From assembly GCA_039602395.1 (NCBI GenBank), contig JBCNJP010000027.1, positions 37,519,841 to 37,583,840 on the forward strand: DNA of 64,000 nt. Reading direction: 5' to 3'. This document shows, piece by piece, positions 21,959-32,858 of the stretch; within the stretch, counting starts at the first letter, position 1, and every line of letters starts with the position of its first letter. The notes under the pieces were generated by a model, which had not been told where the DNA came from, ran no database searches, and saw nothing but the letters and a program-made list of their open reading frames with translations. The position numbers and the translations under genes are program-made. This DNA comes from Deinandra increscens subsp. villosa (taxonomy: Eukaryota; Streptophyta; Magnoliopsida; Asterales; Asteraceae).

Positions 21959-22882
21959 ATTTATTTAGGTTAGAATCTAGTTTTTCTTAAATAATTTTTG
22001 CGTTTAACATTTTAAAGAAAATAAATTTCATAGTCTTCTCTATTTTTTTTCTTCTGAACACAACAGTATAAATTTGAATGAAAAACGACTAGTTTTAGTT
22101 TTTTGTCCTATGAGTACTTTTATACGTTTTTACACTCATAGAATATAATTAATCGTAGAATATTTTTTGTTTGTTTTTTAGTATTTGTCAAAAAAAAAAT
22201 CCTTTAAAAGGATCTTTAATTTTGTTGTGCGATATAGTCTTTTCATTTTCTTAATTTATTAATTTTATTATTGTAAATGTTTTATTTAACTAAAATATAA
22301 ATGTTGTATTTCGATCACACCACACCAAATTTTGTAACTTTTAAAAATTTTAAATTTGTTTATTCTAATATCTTTTTTTGTTATTTTCATTAAACTTTAA
22401 GAAATAATTAAACCGAATAAAAATAAAAGGATATTCATTTCATTCCTTGAAGGGATGAAAAGAAAACATTCCTCCCCTATGTAATTGTCAATTTCATTCT
22501 CGTATGATATTAAACATGTCATCTTTTCATTCGGATGTAATGAAACATTTCTTTCCCATAACATTCCTGCATACCAAACGCTACCTGAAAGCTTCACTTC
22601 GATCATTTATTTTGTTGACAAATATATAACATGTTCTTGCATAATTTTGTATATATGCACAATTTTTCATCAAAATTTTTCATGATTGACTCATAAACAT
22701 TGAGTATACCCTATGCCCTTAACTTTACAAATAAAACTAATAAAATGGTTTTCTTTAAACTGCTAAAAAAACTATTTAAAAATGTTTCAGGGTGGGATTG
22801 TAATTATTTTCTCAGATACGATATGTTATATACGTAACTTATCTAGTCTGGTGTAAATAAAATTGAAAATTTCCAGGATGGG
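21959..22882. other. AT-rich spacer, nothing recognised
   Basis: No exon or element end that I can support. Short open frames near 22400-22685 lie in AT-rich sequence and have no recognisable domain. Confidence 0.5.
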
Positions 22883-23366
22883 TAGGACTATAAACGAGCC
22901 GAGCAGGGGGAGTTCGGTCTCGGCTCGTTTAGAAACCGAACCGAGCCGAGCCAAAACTCGTTTATTTTAACGAGCTAAAATATTGAGCTCGAGCCCGGCT
23001 CGTTAAATTTCGAGCCGAGTCGAGCCAGCTAGTTTATTTAAAAAAATTTAGATTATTTACATATATTGATATATAACGCGACTAAAACATAATATATTAA
23101 CATACATGTAATATAAATTTAAAAATTTGATGTTTATTTATTTATTTATATCTTATTCTAATTTAATATTTCTTTTAAGTAAAATACTATAGGAAACTTA
23201 GTATTTAACTTAAAAACTTAGTATTTAACTTAGAAATATATATTTAAACGAGCCAAGCGAGCGAGTCAACAAGCTAACTAACGAGCAAGCCACGAGCGAG
23301 CTAATTTCGAGCTTTTTCCGAGCAAGTTTCGAGGGATGCACGAGCCGCGCGTTTTTTGAATCCCTA
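22883..23366. mobile_element. hAT-like MITE rich in CGAGC words
   Basis: A 484-bp element starting TAGGACTATAAACGAGCCGA and ending in the complement of TAGGGATTCAAAAAACGCGC. It is flanked by AGGATGGG (22875-22882) and AGGGTGGG (23367-23374), an 8-bp duplication with one mismatch. The outer parts are packed with GAGCCGAG/CTCGGCTC in both orientations; the centre (23035-23250) is AT-rich and may hold a second insertion. Non-coding. Confidence 0.6.
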
Positions 23367-23374
23367 AGGGTGGG

Positions 23375-24377
23375 AGTGTAACATCAAAAAAAGTTACATA
23401 TGTAGCATTATAAAAAAGTTACATATGTAGCGTTGTCAAAAAAGTTACATAATTAGCATTATCAGAAAGTTACATATGTAACATTATCATACAAGTTACA
23501 TATGTAACTTTTACATATGTAAGTTGTATGAACAATAATAAACATATCATTCGGACAGTTTAGCATTTTTTAAGGATCTTTTATAATAAAAAATCAAGAA
23601 ATAAGTTTAATTGATATATGCATTTAACACATGGTATATAGACATAAATAAATAAAAAACATCAAACAAAGTTACATATTCAACATCAAAAAAGTTACAT
23701 ATGTAGCATTATCAAACAAGTTACATATATAACTTGTATGAACATATTAAACATATCATCAAGACACTTCACTTTAGCATTTTTTTAGGATATTTTATTA
23801 GTAAAAAAATCAAGAAACAATTTTAATTGATATATGCATTTAACACATGGTACATCAAACAAGATACATATTCAACACCAAAAAAGTTACATATGTAGCA
23901 TTATCAAACAAGTTACATATGTAACTTTACATACATAACTTGCATGAACAATATTTAACATATCATCAAGACAATTTAACATTTTTTTAGGATCTTTTAT
24001 TAGTAAAAAATCAAGAAACAAATTTAATTGATATAGCAATAACACATGGTATATAAACCAAAATAAAAATAAAAAACATTAAAAAAGTTACATATGTAGT
24101 ATTATCAAACAAGTTACATATGTAACTTTGCATATGTAACTTGTATGAACAATATTAAACATATCCATTAGAAACTTCACCATTTTTTTAAGGATTTTTT
24201 ATTAGAAAAAAAAAATGAAGAAGCAATTTTAATTGATATATGTATCCATTTAACTTTTTATGTATGGACTATATATATATTTTTTTTAATTTTTAGTAAT
24301 CAAAACAAGTTACATATGTAACGTTACATGTAATATATAGACAACAAGTTTTTCAATCAAGTTTATATATTAAACAC

Positions 24378-24380
<3 letters not shown>
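23375..24380. repeat. ~205-bp tandem repeat with palindromic core, left part
   Basis: Four to five diverged units. The anchor ACATATCAT recurs at 23542, 23751, 23958 and (as ACATATCCAT) 24159, giving periods of 209, 207 and 201 bp. Each unit contains the palindrome GTTACATATGTAAC or a close variant (for example 23469, 23495, 23912, 24113 and 24313), plus TTAATTGATATATGCATTTAAC and TTAGGATCTTTTATTAG phrases. The array is cut at 24380 by (TA)n-bounded elements and resumes at 29847. Confidence 0.75.

Positions 24381-24433
<53 letters not shown>
24381..24433. repeat. (TA)n microsatellite
   Basis: TA run of ~53 bp marking the left edge of the five-element block inserted in the tandem repeat. Confidence 0.95.
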
Positions 24434-24435
<2 letters not shown>

Positions 24436-24892
24436 TAAAAGATCCGTGTAGACCCCTTATTTTTTGTAGACCCCGTATACCCCTTATAAAACTCAATAAA
24501 ACTCACTAAAAATAAAACTCAGTTTTGTTATTTTAGTTTTTTTATTTGCGATAAGCTTTTAAGAACACAAAAAGACAATTAAAAAAAAAGACAAACAAAA
24601 AACATTAAAAATTGAACATTTTAAGACAATGAGTTTTAAAAATCAATGAGTTTAAAACTCAATAAAACTCAGTGTTGCGTTTAAAACTCATTATTTTCTA
24701 AAACTCATTGTCTTAAAATGTTGGATTTTTTAATGTTTTTTGTTTTTTTTTTAATTTATTTATTTATTTTATTGGTTCTTAAAAGCTTATCGTAATAAAA
24801 AAACCAAATTTACAACACTGAGTTTTATTTTTATTGAGTTTTATAGGGGTCTACAGGGTCTACAAAATTTAAGGGGTCTACACGGAACCCTT

Positions 24893-24895
<3 letters not shown>
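24434..24895. mobile_element. (TA)n-bounded foldback element, family C
   Basis: A 462-bp element that is nearly one long inverted repeat. The left arm reads GGTAAAAGATCCGTGTAGAC then CCC; the right arm, read inward, begins GGGAAGGGTTCCGTGTAGAC then CCC. Further matches include GTAGACCC..GTAKACCCC, AAAACTCAATAAA and GATAAGCTTTTAAGAAC. The transcript would fold into a long hairpin. Non-coding. Confidence 0.75.

Positions 24896-24949
<54 letters not shown>
24896..24949. repeat. (TA)n microsatellite
   Basis: TA run of ~54 bp shared by families C and D. Confidence 0.95.
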
Positions 24950-24951
<2 letters not shown>

Positions 24952-26281
24952 AATGGGAACAATTAATAACCAATCCTTAATGTACTAACCAAATAACCCC
25001 ATCTTAATGGTTGATCATTTTGATCTTGTGGTTAAAAATAAATCTAACTTTTTGGCTATGATCTATGGTCCAGATTTAAAGAGGGGCATATAGGTAAAAT
25101 TTCCAATATATATTAGGTAAAACTAAATTTCCATTCTTTATTTCTGTCGGCTCTCTTCCCCCAAACCCATTACTTCTGGCAGCAAGAAACCCAGGCCACC
25201 GCCTCCCTTCGAACTTCCCACAGCAAGGTTTCGCCACCGTGAGCCACGACCACCGCCGTTTCAAAATCTACGGTAGCGTTGACTGGATCAGTTCTACCGG
25301 TCTCTGATTTTGCAGGACCGCCGCTACTCCTGCCACCGACGTCTCCTCGATGTATTACGACCACCGCCACCACCACTTCCGCCGGATTCAACCCCCATTC
25401 ATCTGCGCCTCCACCATCGGACTTCTACCCGACCACCGTCGCTACTCCTGCCGACGACCACTGCCACTCCTGCCTCCACCATCCGTTTTCTGTTTACCGC
25501 TGCTGCTACTCCTCCGGCGAAAATCCGACGGGATCTTTTTTTGGGTAATTTGATTTCGTTTTTTGCGTTTTTTTCCTCTTTCCTATTTCTTTTTTTTTTT
25601 GTAATGTTTTGGGGGTTTTCCTTTTTTCGAAGCATAATGTTCTAGGGTTCTAAATTTTACGTTTTTTTTTTTTGGTTTTTGATATTTTTTTGGTAATTAG
25701 TTTAGTTTTTTCTGGTATGAAATATTAGATGATGAAGAGGTCAATGTATAATTTTTTATCTGAAATGGTATGGCCACGATTTTTATAAGGATTTCTTCAT
25801 GTAATTAAATGGTTTATATTATATGTATTTTTGAAGTAAAGTGATTTTCGTGGTTTGTGGTGGCGGTGGGAGGAGATGACGGGGTGGTACGATGGAGGCG
25901 ATAGTGAAGATGGGTAGAAGAAAAATAGGTTTGAAAGATGGAATGGGCTTGAATGATGATGAAGAAGAAGATAGAAATTTGGGGGATTTGATTTTGAATT
26001 AGTGAAAATGTAGAGGGAAAATGAAAAGATAAAAATGGAGAAAGAAATGATATGGTGAGATGTGATGTTGATGCATAGTATAGGGAGATGTAGACCTGCA
26101 ACAAAAAATATGGAGACCAAAATAACCTTTTCATTTAAAAAAAATACAAAAAGTAACAAAAAGTTAATAATAGAAATAGAAAATAAAGGAATTAATTGTA
26201 GCACTTGGATTGAGATGATGAAGGGTTAAGATGAGGTTTCTTAGGTTTTCTAAAGTGGGGATGGTTTTCACTTTATCCTTC

Positions 26282-26284
<3 letters not shown>
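24950..26284. mobile_element. (TA)n-bounded element, family D, copy 1
   Basis: Begins GGAATGGGAACAATTAATAA then CC. Its first ~890 bp (to 25840) are almost identical to 27881-28769. After 25840 the two copies differ completely, so at least one is a chimera. The right end, read inward, is GAGGAAGGATAAAGTGAAAA then CC. A GC-rich part (25140-25545) with repeated CCGCTACTCCTGCC phrases is open in several frames on both strands and resembles captured 5' leader DNA; I do not call a gene in it. Confidence 0.7.

Positions 26285-26356
<72 letters not shown>
26285..26356. repeat. (TA)n microsatellite
   Basis: Longest TA run in the window, ~72 bp, between family D copy 1 and family E. Confidence 0.95.
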
Positions 26357-26359
<3 letters not shown>

Positions 26360-27866
26360 GAGGAGATGAATATTAACATTGCCTTAGAGCAATAACTAAT
26401 TAACCAACATCTAATGGTTCAAAATATTCAGATGACACTATATGATGACACTTGTCATTTCTTTTTTTTTAATTCAAAAGGGCAAAATAGTCAATGTAAA
26501 TAATCACATAAAAACCCCATTTCATTTTAAAAAGTCCATAACTTTTTTATACTTCGTCGGATTTTTATAAAAGTTGCACCGTTAAACTCGTCGTATTTTT
26601 ATCTTTAATTCAAATATAGTCTCGACGTTTTTTATTATCGTTTTCTTGAACGTCCGATGTAGCACTAGTGTTACAACTTCTAACATCGCTGTCATAACTA
26701 TTAACATATATCCATACATTCATAACCGGTAGAACTTACAAAATGCATCAATATGCATATAAAACATTGATGTTATAATCATTAATAGTGGTGTGATAAT
26801 CATTAAACACTGGTGCTATCTAGACACAACAACAAAAATCAAATGTACAGCTAAATACACACAAATTACAACCTGCAAAAGCATCAAGGTTCAACAAAAA
26901 CACAAATAAAACACTGATGCTATAACGATTAATAGGGGTGTCATGATCAATAATACCGATGCTATTTACAATCTATCAGATATTTTTAAAAAACAAATGT
27001 TCAGCTTCTAATACATAAAATACAAGTGAGCAATGTTCTTTAACACTGATCCTATACCTGCACTATGAATTCTCAAACAAAACCCATATAAAAGAAACAA
27101 AAATTTATACCATATAGAAATGTGAAACAAAACAAAATAATAAAACAACACAGAATCAGAAAAAATCAGCAATATCAATAAACCAAGCAAAATCAAAAAA
27201 CAAAACAAAATAAAAAATCAAAAAACAAAAAACAAAATTAAAATAAATAACACAAAACATAATTTGAATGGCGTTGCTCGAGAAAAAAATACCAACATAA
27301 AATAGGCTAAAAAATATCAACATATAAAATGCTAAAACAAAAAAATAATTAATCAAGAAAAAACTAACGCCGCTCGAGAAAAACGACCACAGAAGCGGAA
27401 CCAGAAATCGGAGTAATCGGTGGTGAAAGCGGATTTTCTTACCAAAACGGCGAGTAGCGGTGGCGGAGGTACTTAAACGGGAGGAAGATGGCGGAGGATG
27501 ATGACAGGAGTAGCGGCGTTGGCCGGAGTGCGTGGCTCACTGGCGGGAGACGATGGCAGGAATAGCGGACATCAGAAGTAATCGGCCGGGAGTTCGTGGC
27601 TCGCGATTGCGTCTGTTTGCTACCGGAAGTTTGAGTGGAGAGGAGGGAGAACTGGATGTGTTGGCTGGAGAAGAAGAACTGAATGGAGAGAGATGGTGTG
27701 GGTAGGGTTTTCTTTTGGGGGATGAGTATTTTACATAAATGCCCCCCTTTTCATTACAGCCACTCATTTCCTCATTTTATGTGAGTCATTAGATCAAATC
27801 TTAAAGCTATAGGATCAAGTTATTTGGTTAATGCCCCAAGGAGATGTTATTAATAGTTCCCTCTCC
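26357..27866. mobile_element. (TA)n-bounded element, family E, with terminal inverted repeats
   Basis: A 1,510-bp element. The left end GGGGAGGAGATGAATATTAA-C and the right end read inward GGAGAGGGAACTATTAATAA-C extend into imperfect inverted repeats of about 55 bp with AATAAC, TTAACCAA and ATC landmarks. The left ~650 bp match, in reverse complement, the right part of 27881-29560 and the right part of the family B copy ending near 50393. The right third (27360-27720) is GC-rich and leader-like. No convincing gene. Confidence 0.7.
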
Positions 27867-27880
27867 TATATATATATATA
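27867..27880. repeat. Short (TA)7
   Basis: A 14-bp TA run joining families E and D. It is much shorter than the other junctions, so insertion may need only a short TA tract, or the run has contracted. Confidence 0.85.
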
Positions 27881-29560
27881 GGAATGGGAACAATTAATAA
27901 CCAATCCTTAATGTACTAACCAAATAACCCCATCTTAATGATTGATCATTTTGATCTTATGGTTAAAAATAAATCTAACTTTTTGGTTATGATCTATGGT
28001 CCAGATTTAAAGAGGGGCAAATAGGTAAAATTTCCAATATATATTAGGTAAAACTAAATTTCCATTCTTTATTTCTGTCGGCTCTCTTCCCCCAAACCCA
28101 TTACTTCCGGCAGCAAGAAACCCAGGCCACCGCCTCCCTTCGAACTTCCGACAGCAAGGTTTCGCCACCGTGAGCCACGACCACCGCCGTTTCAAAATCT
28201 ACGGTAGCGTTGACTGGATCAGTTCTACCGGTCTCTGATTTTGCAGGACCGCCGCTACTCCTGCCACCGACGTCTCCTCGATGTATTACGACCACCGCCA
28301 CCACCACTTCCGCCGGATTCAACCCCCATTCATCTGCGCCTCCACCATCGGACTTCTACCCGACCACCGCCGCTACTCCTGCCGACCACCACTGCCACTC
28401 CTGCCTCCACCATCCGTTTTCTGTTTACCGCTGCTGCTACTCCTCCGGCGAAAATCCGACGGGATCCTTTTTTGGGTAATTTGATTTCGTTTTTTGCGTT
28501 TTTTTCCTCTTTCCTATTTCTTTTTTTTTGTAATGTTTTGGGGGTTTTCCTTTTTTCGAAGCATAATGTTCTAGGGTTCTAAATTTTACGTTTTTTTTTT
28601 TTGGTTTTTGATATTTTTTTGGTAATTAGTTTAGTTTTTTCTGGTATGAAATATTAGATGATGAAGAGGTCAATGTATAATTTTTTATCTGAATTGGTAT
28701 GGCCAGGATTTTTATAAGGATTTCTTCATGTAATTAAATGGTTTATATTATATGTATTTTTGAAGTAAATTTATGGATGGATTTTGAATGATTTATTTGT
28801 ATTAGTGTTATACATATACCTTTATTTGTTTTTTTTGCCGAATCTTAATGCTTTGTAGTATAGATTTTGTTGAATCTTTATTTACATGTATATTTGATTT
28901 TTTTGCTGAATCTTGATAGCCCCGGTGATACTCATCATCACACAACTGTTAACGGGTATAGTGATGTTAATAAGCATAACATCAGTGTTAAAGAGCACTG
29001 TTGACTTGTTTTTTGTGCAGCAGAACCTGTACATTTGTATTTTTTTGTAGAAATATCTGATCCGCACTAGTATTGAATCTTGATAGCACCGGTGTTACCG
29101 ATCATCACACAACATGTTAATGTTTATAGCATCAGTGTTATATGCATATTGATGCATTTGTAGGTTGTAATATATGCATATGCAGCAGTTGTACTTATTA
29201 GTTTGCTCATTGTTAATACTTATGATAGTGATGTTAGTGGTTGTAACACTAGTGTTACGTCGTACGTTCGAGAAAACGACAATAAAAATAGTCGAGACTA
29301 TAATGAAATTAAAGATAAAAACGATACGAGTTTGACGGTGCAATTTTTATAAAAATCCGACAATATATAAAAACTCATGGGTTTTCTAAAATGAGAGGAG
29401 GTTTTTATATTAGTGTGTTAGATGACAAAATTACCCTTTATAATTAAAAAAAGAGAAAAAGACACATGTCATCATCTTATAGAATCTGACTTTTTTCAAC
29501 CACTAGATGGTGGTTAGTTGGTTATTACTCTAAGAGATGGTTAATATTCATTCCATCCCC
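27881..29560. mobile_element. (TA)n-bounded element, family D, copy 2
   Basis: A 1,680-bp element starting GGAATGGGAACAATTAATAA then CC. The right end, read inward, is GGGGATGGAATGAATATTAA then CC, so left and right share the terminal pattern. 27881-28769 nearly matches copy 1; 28800-29560 matches the inverse of family E. It also shares GGTGTTACSGATCATCACACA-type sequence with the family B copy around 44930. Non-coding. Confidence 0.7.
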
Positions 29561-29578
29561 TATATATATATATATATG

Positions 29579-29609
<31 letters not shown>
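29561..29609. repeat. (TA)n, slightly impure
   Basis: TA run of ~49 bp with two interruptions between family D copy 2 and family A copy 2. Confidence 0.9.
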
Positions 29610-29785
29610 GGGTTAGGTTCAAATAGAGAACTTTTTCTTTTGAGAACTTTTGAGAACCATTCTGAGCCACTAATTTTCAAGGGGGAAGCATTCAAATTCA
29701 TGGGGTTATTTCCATATATATAAACTAGTGGCTTAGAATGGTTCTCAAAAGTTCTTAAACCAAATTGGTTCTCAAATGATCCTCT

Positions 29786-29788
<3 letters not shown>
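29610..29788. mobile_element. (TA)n-bounded element, family A, copy 2 (inverse)
   Basis: 179 bp, the same length as copy 1 at 11044-11222 but in reverse orientation. It begins GGGTTAGGTTCAAATAGAGA and ends in the complement of GGGAGAGGATCATTTGAGAA. Non-coding. Confidence 0.75.

Positions 29789-29846
<58 letters not shown>
29789..29846. repeat. (TA)n microsatellite
   Basis: TA run of ~58 bp at the right edge of the five-element block. Confidence 0.95.
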
Positions 29847-29848
<2 letters not shown>

Positions 29849-30245
29849 ATCTCTACCATTTTTCAATCAAGTTTACATAATATATAGAGAACAAGTTTTT
29901 CAATCGAGTTTATATATTAAAGACTACATGTAATTTTTAGTAATCAAACAAATTACATAAAAAAAGTTACATATGTATTATCAAACAAGTTACATATGTA
30001 ACTTGTATATGAACAATATTAAACATATCATCAAGACACTTTAGCATTTTTTAGGATCTTTATTAGTAAAAAATGTCAAGAAACAAGTATAATTGATATA
30101 TGCGTATAATACATGGTATATAAAACAAAAACATCAAAAAAATTATATATTCAACGTAAAAAAGTTACATATGTATAATTATCAACCAAGTTACATATAT
30201 ATACAAAAAAACATCAAAAAAGTTACATATTTAATATTGAAAATC
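29847..30245. repeat. ~205-bp tandem repeat, right part
   Basis: Continuation of the array interrupted at 24380: the same anchor ACATATCATCAAGACA (30023), another GTTACATATGTAAC (about 29989) and the same AATTGATATATGC phrase. A ~60-bp phrase (ACAAGTTTTTCAATCRAG then TTTATATATTAAA) stands on both sides of the insertion block. Confidence 0.7.
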
Positions 30246-31259
30246 TTTTTTTTTCAAATTGCCGAATCAAACAGACAACCAGAAAAATATACCAAAAGTT
30301 TAAAGATTTTAATATACCAAAATTGGGTTGCGAGACTTTTTCGTACAAAATAAGTATGCTGGTCTTTTTATGATAGTCACCCTCTTCCTAATATACAAGT
30401 TCTCTAATCTAATGATAAACCACCTCATCAGAACAAAAGGCACCATGTAAACAAGAAACCTATGAAAGCCTATAATTACCAGAAGAGAAGATGAATAGAT
30501 GGAGAGAGAATTACGTGGAGACTTGAGAGAGAATTAATAGGTTCCTAAAATTTCTAGGTTTTGATAGTATATAACGGGTAAACGGTTTTATGCAAACCCG
30601 TCGGTTCAGACCCGAGACCGACCCGGAACCGTATGCATGAAAATCTGAGAACCGCGAACCGCCTTTGAATAAAAATTCGGGTTCGGTTTCTGGTTCTAAT
30701 GGGTCGGTTCCACCGGGTAAGTCGGGTTTACCCGACTTATGCTCACCCCTATTATCAAGTATAAGTACCAGCCAAAATGGCATCTATCCCAATGGTACAA
30801 TTAGGAGTAGATTAGATGGGCACGTGAGTTGCAGTTAAAAAAGTATCATTACCAAAACAGACCACTGATTTAAGTCCATTTCTGTTCTATCCTACGATAT
30901 GTTTTGCAAAACAAATACTAAAAATTGACTATCTATCGCTACACATCACAACATTCAATTTAAACTTAAATCCAAGCACCCCTAAAAGAAAAATCCCCAA
31001 TGAAAATTGAAATCATGTTACCAAACTATCAGCTATTCATAGCTTCGAGCAGTTTCAAAATTCAAATCATCAATACGAGTAACACATGACTACAATATCA
31101 AATCAAATTTCATCATAAACAAACAGAATTTACTAGTTTCAATTTCGGGTGGAACAAACTCTAGAAACAGAGGAACACCAATTCAGATCAAATCCCAACT
31201 CCACAAAACATTCTACACCATCAAAACTCAAAGATCACGCAAAGAAACTGCAAACTCAC
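30246..31259. other. Spacer with a CGGGTT-rich MITE-like patch
   Basis: 30570-30755 is rich in ACCCG/CGGGT words and ends ACCCGACTTATGCTCACCCC, a common plant MITE style, but I could not fix both ends or a duplication. 30760-31259 is AT-rich and looks like intron or flank carried with the exon at 31260. Nothing else recognised. Confidence 0.35.
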
Positions 31260-31421
31260 CAGCGCGACGATTGAAACGACGCCGTACAGACCAGCAAGAA
31301 CATGAAAAATCCGATCTTGCCAAACAGGGGACTGGTTTAACAAATCCCACAAATTATACGAGTCTTTGAGGGTGTACATCGCCACCGAAGCTCCAGACGG
31401 GTCCATATCGGCCCCACTCAT
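31260..31421 (-). pseudogene. TOM3-like first exon (fragment)
   Basis: A 54-codon exon from ATG 31419-31421 to a CTG/GTGAGT donor. It reads MSGADMDPSG ... NLWDLLNQSPVWQDRIFHV and LAGLYGVVSIVAL. The SPVWQDRIFHVLA block and following hydrophobic segment match the start of plant TOM1/TOM3 (THH1) membrane proteins of the tonoplast. None of the later exons is present to the left, so this is an isolated first exon with its 5' leader (to about 31700), probably captured by the (TA)n-bounded element ending at 32470. The frame is open and the donor intact. Confidence 0.65.
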
Positions 31422-31792
31422 CGCCGGAAATCCGGTAATTGAACGGCCGGACGGCGACAACGGTGTGGAACGATGAAGAAGGGTCTGGAAGCGGATCGAT
31501 GGAGCTAGTTTGAGTGTGAATGAAATCCGATAAATTGGGGTTTTGTACGTAAAGAGGGAAGTGGGGATTCGTGGAATTGGAAGTTGGAAGTTGAAAACGG
31601 CCGGCAAACATAGGATGGAAGAGATGAGATCCGGGGGAATGTGACGGAAATATAGGGATTGTTCTTGCGTCTGAAAAATCGTCATCTATAATGGTGTAGG
31701 AAGAAAATGAAAGATTTGAAATCTTTTAAAAAATGGAGATTTGATATTTTGGGGTTTAATGAAAGAGTTAAGATAGTGGGGAAGGAGATAAC

Positions 31793-32248
31793 CAATGTTT
31801 TAAAAACCGGTTCAACCGGTCCGGTTTAACCGGTTCAACCGTCAACCGGTCATTATACCGGTTTTTTAATCCCCGGTTTTTTGGACATAACCGGACCGTT
31901 TTGAATCGGGCGGTTTTCCGGTTTTTTCCAGTTTTTTCAGGTTCAACCGGTCCGGTTCAACCGGTTTTCTGACAATTTTTAAAAAAAAAAATTTAATTTT
32001 TTTTTATTATTTTTTAAAGTTTAAAACTTATATATTCTTATGAAATACCTATTTGGTATTATTTTTTAATGGATTATCATTGTATTTTAACTATTTTCGT
32101 TGTGGTGTACAAATTTATTAACATTTTTATAAAAATATATATATAAATCCCCTAACCGGTTCAACCGGCCGGTCTAACCGGTCCGACCGGTCGAACCGGT
32201 CCCGAAAAGTTTTCCGGTTCAACTAAAAAACCGGTTTTTAAAACATTG
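31793..32248. mobile_element. hAT MITE with CCGGTT repeats
   Basis: A 456-bp element with an 18-bp perfect terminal inverted repeat (CAATGTTTTAAAAACCGG), flanked exactly by the 8-bp duplication GAGATAAC (31785-31792 and 32249-32256), the hAT hallmark. Both arms are dense in AACCGGTT-type words; the centre is AT-rich. Non-coding. Confidence 0.85.
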
Positions 32249-32256
32249 GAGATAAC

Positions 32257-32468
32257 TGTTGGTTGGTCTGCAAAAGTACATGTGGGTTGGGAGAAACAAA
32301 TAGGTTAAGGACTAAAATACCCCTAAAAGCATATTTGTGCTTTAAAAAGGGGAATATAATTAAATGAAAATGTGAGATTTAATAAGGACCATAGGATGAG
32401 GTTGATCAAGGGTTAAAAAGGGGGTTCTAAAGTTTCCTCAACTCAACTTGGTTCCAATTTACTCTTTC

Positions 32469-32470
<2 letters not shown>
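32257..32470. mobile_element. (TA)n-bounded element, right end (family F/G)
   Basis: Read inward from the TA run it starts GGGAAAGAGTAAATTGGAACC and continues with AGTTGAGGAAACTTTAGAACC, related to the left end at 16391. The element seems to enclose the hAT MITE and the TOM3-like exon. Its left boundary is not certain. Confidence 0.5.

Positions 32471-32533
<63 letters not shown>
32471..32533. repeat. (TA)n microsatellite
   Basis: TA run of ~63 bp on the left of the 11.4-kb MULE. Confidence 0.95.
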
Positions 32534-32536
<3 letters not shown>

Positions 32537-32858
32537 TTGGGGTAAATTACATCCTCTTTTTTCCATACAACCTGTGCGGATTAATCTCGTCCATTGATCT
32601 GTTGTGTTTTAATCCGATAATAACTTAATTACATAATTATCACGTATGGGCATTTTTGTCTATTCATGTAATTTTAGATTTTCCCTCCTATCTTGTATAG
32701 TAACTGCATCACCGTAATTTAAGCAAGAGATCACAAACTAATTTAGGCGATTATATGGTAGTTTTCAGTATTCGTCGGCTATATACTGTGTTTTTTTTTT
32801 CGATAGCATTGGTGTTATATCAGTATTCGTCGGCGATATCCTGTGTTTTTTTTTTGCC

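Noticed and set aside
25170..25645. Overlapping 67-111 codon frames, repeated at 28101-28582
   Set aside because: GC-rich Pro/His/Thr-biased stretch open in several frames on both strands. The conservation between copies reflects a recent duplication of the element, not selection on a protein.
29525..29866. 113-codon minus-strand frame
   Set aside because: Consists of TA-run translation plus family A element sequence.
23375..30245. CRISPR-like array
   Set aside because: Repeat units are ~205 bp, diverged and contain no unique spacers; the DNA is plant nuclear.
16391..32470. One giant 16-kb (TA)n element with the 16391 and 32470 ends as its termini
   Set aside because: The ends are only moderately similar and the interior is explained by separate insertions. 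Kept as a possibility, not called.
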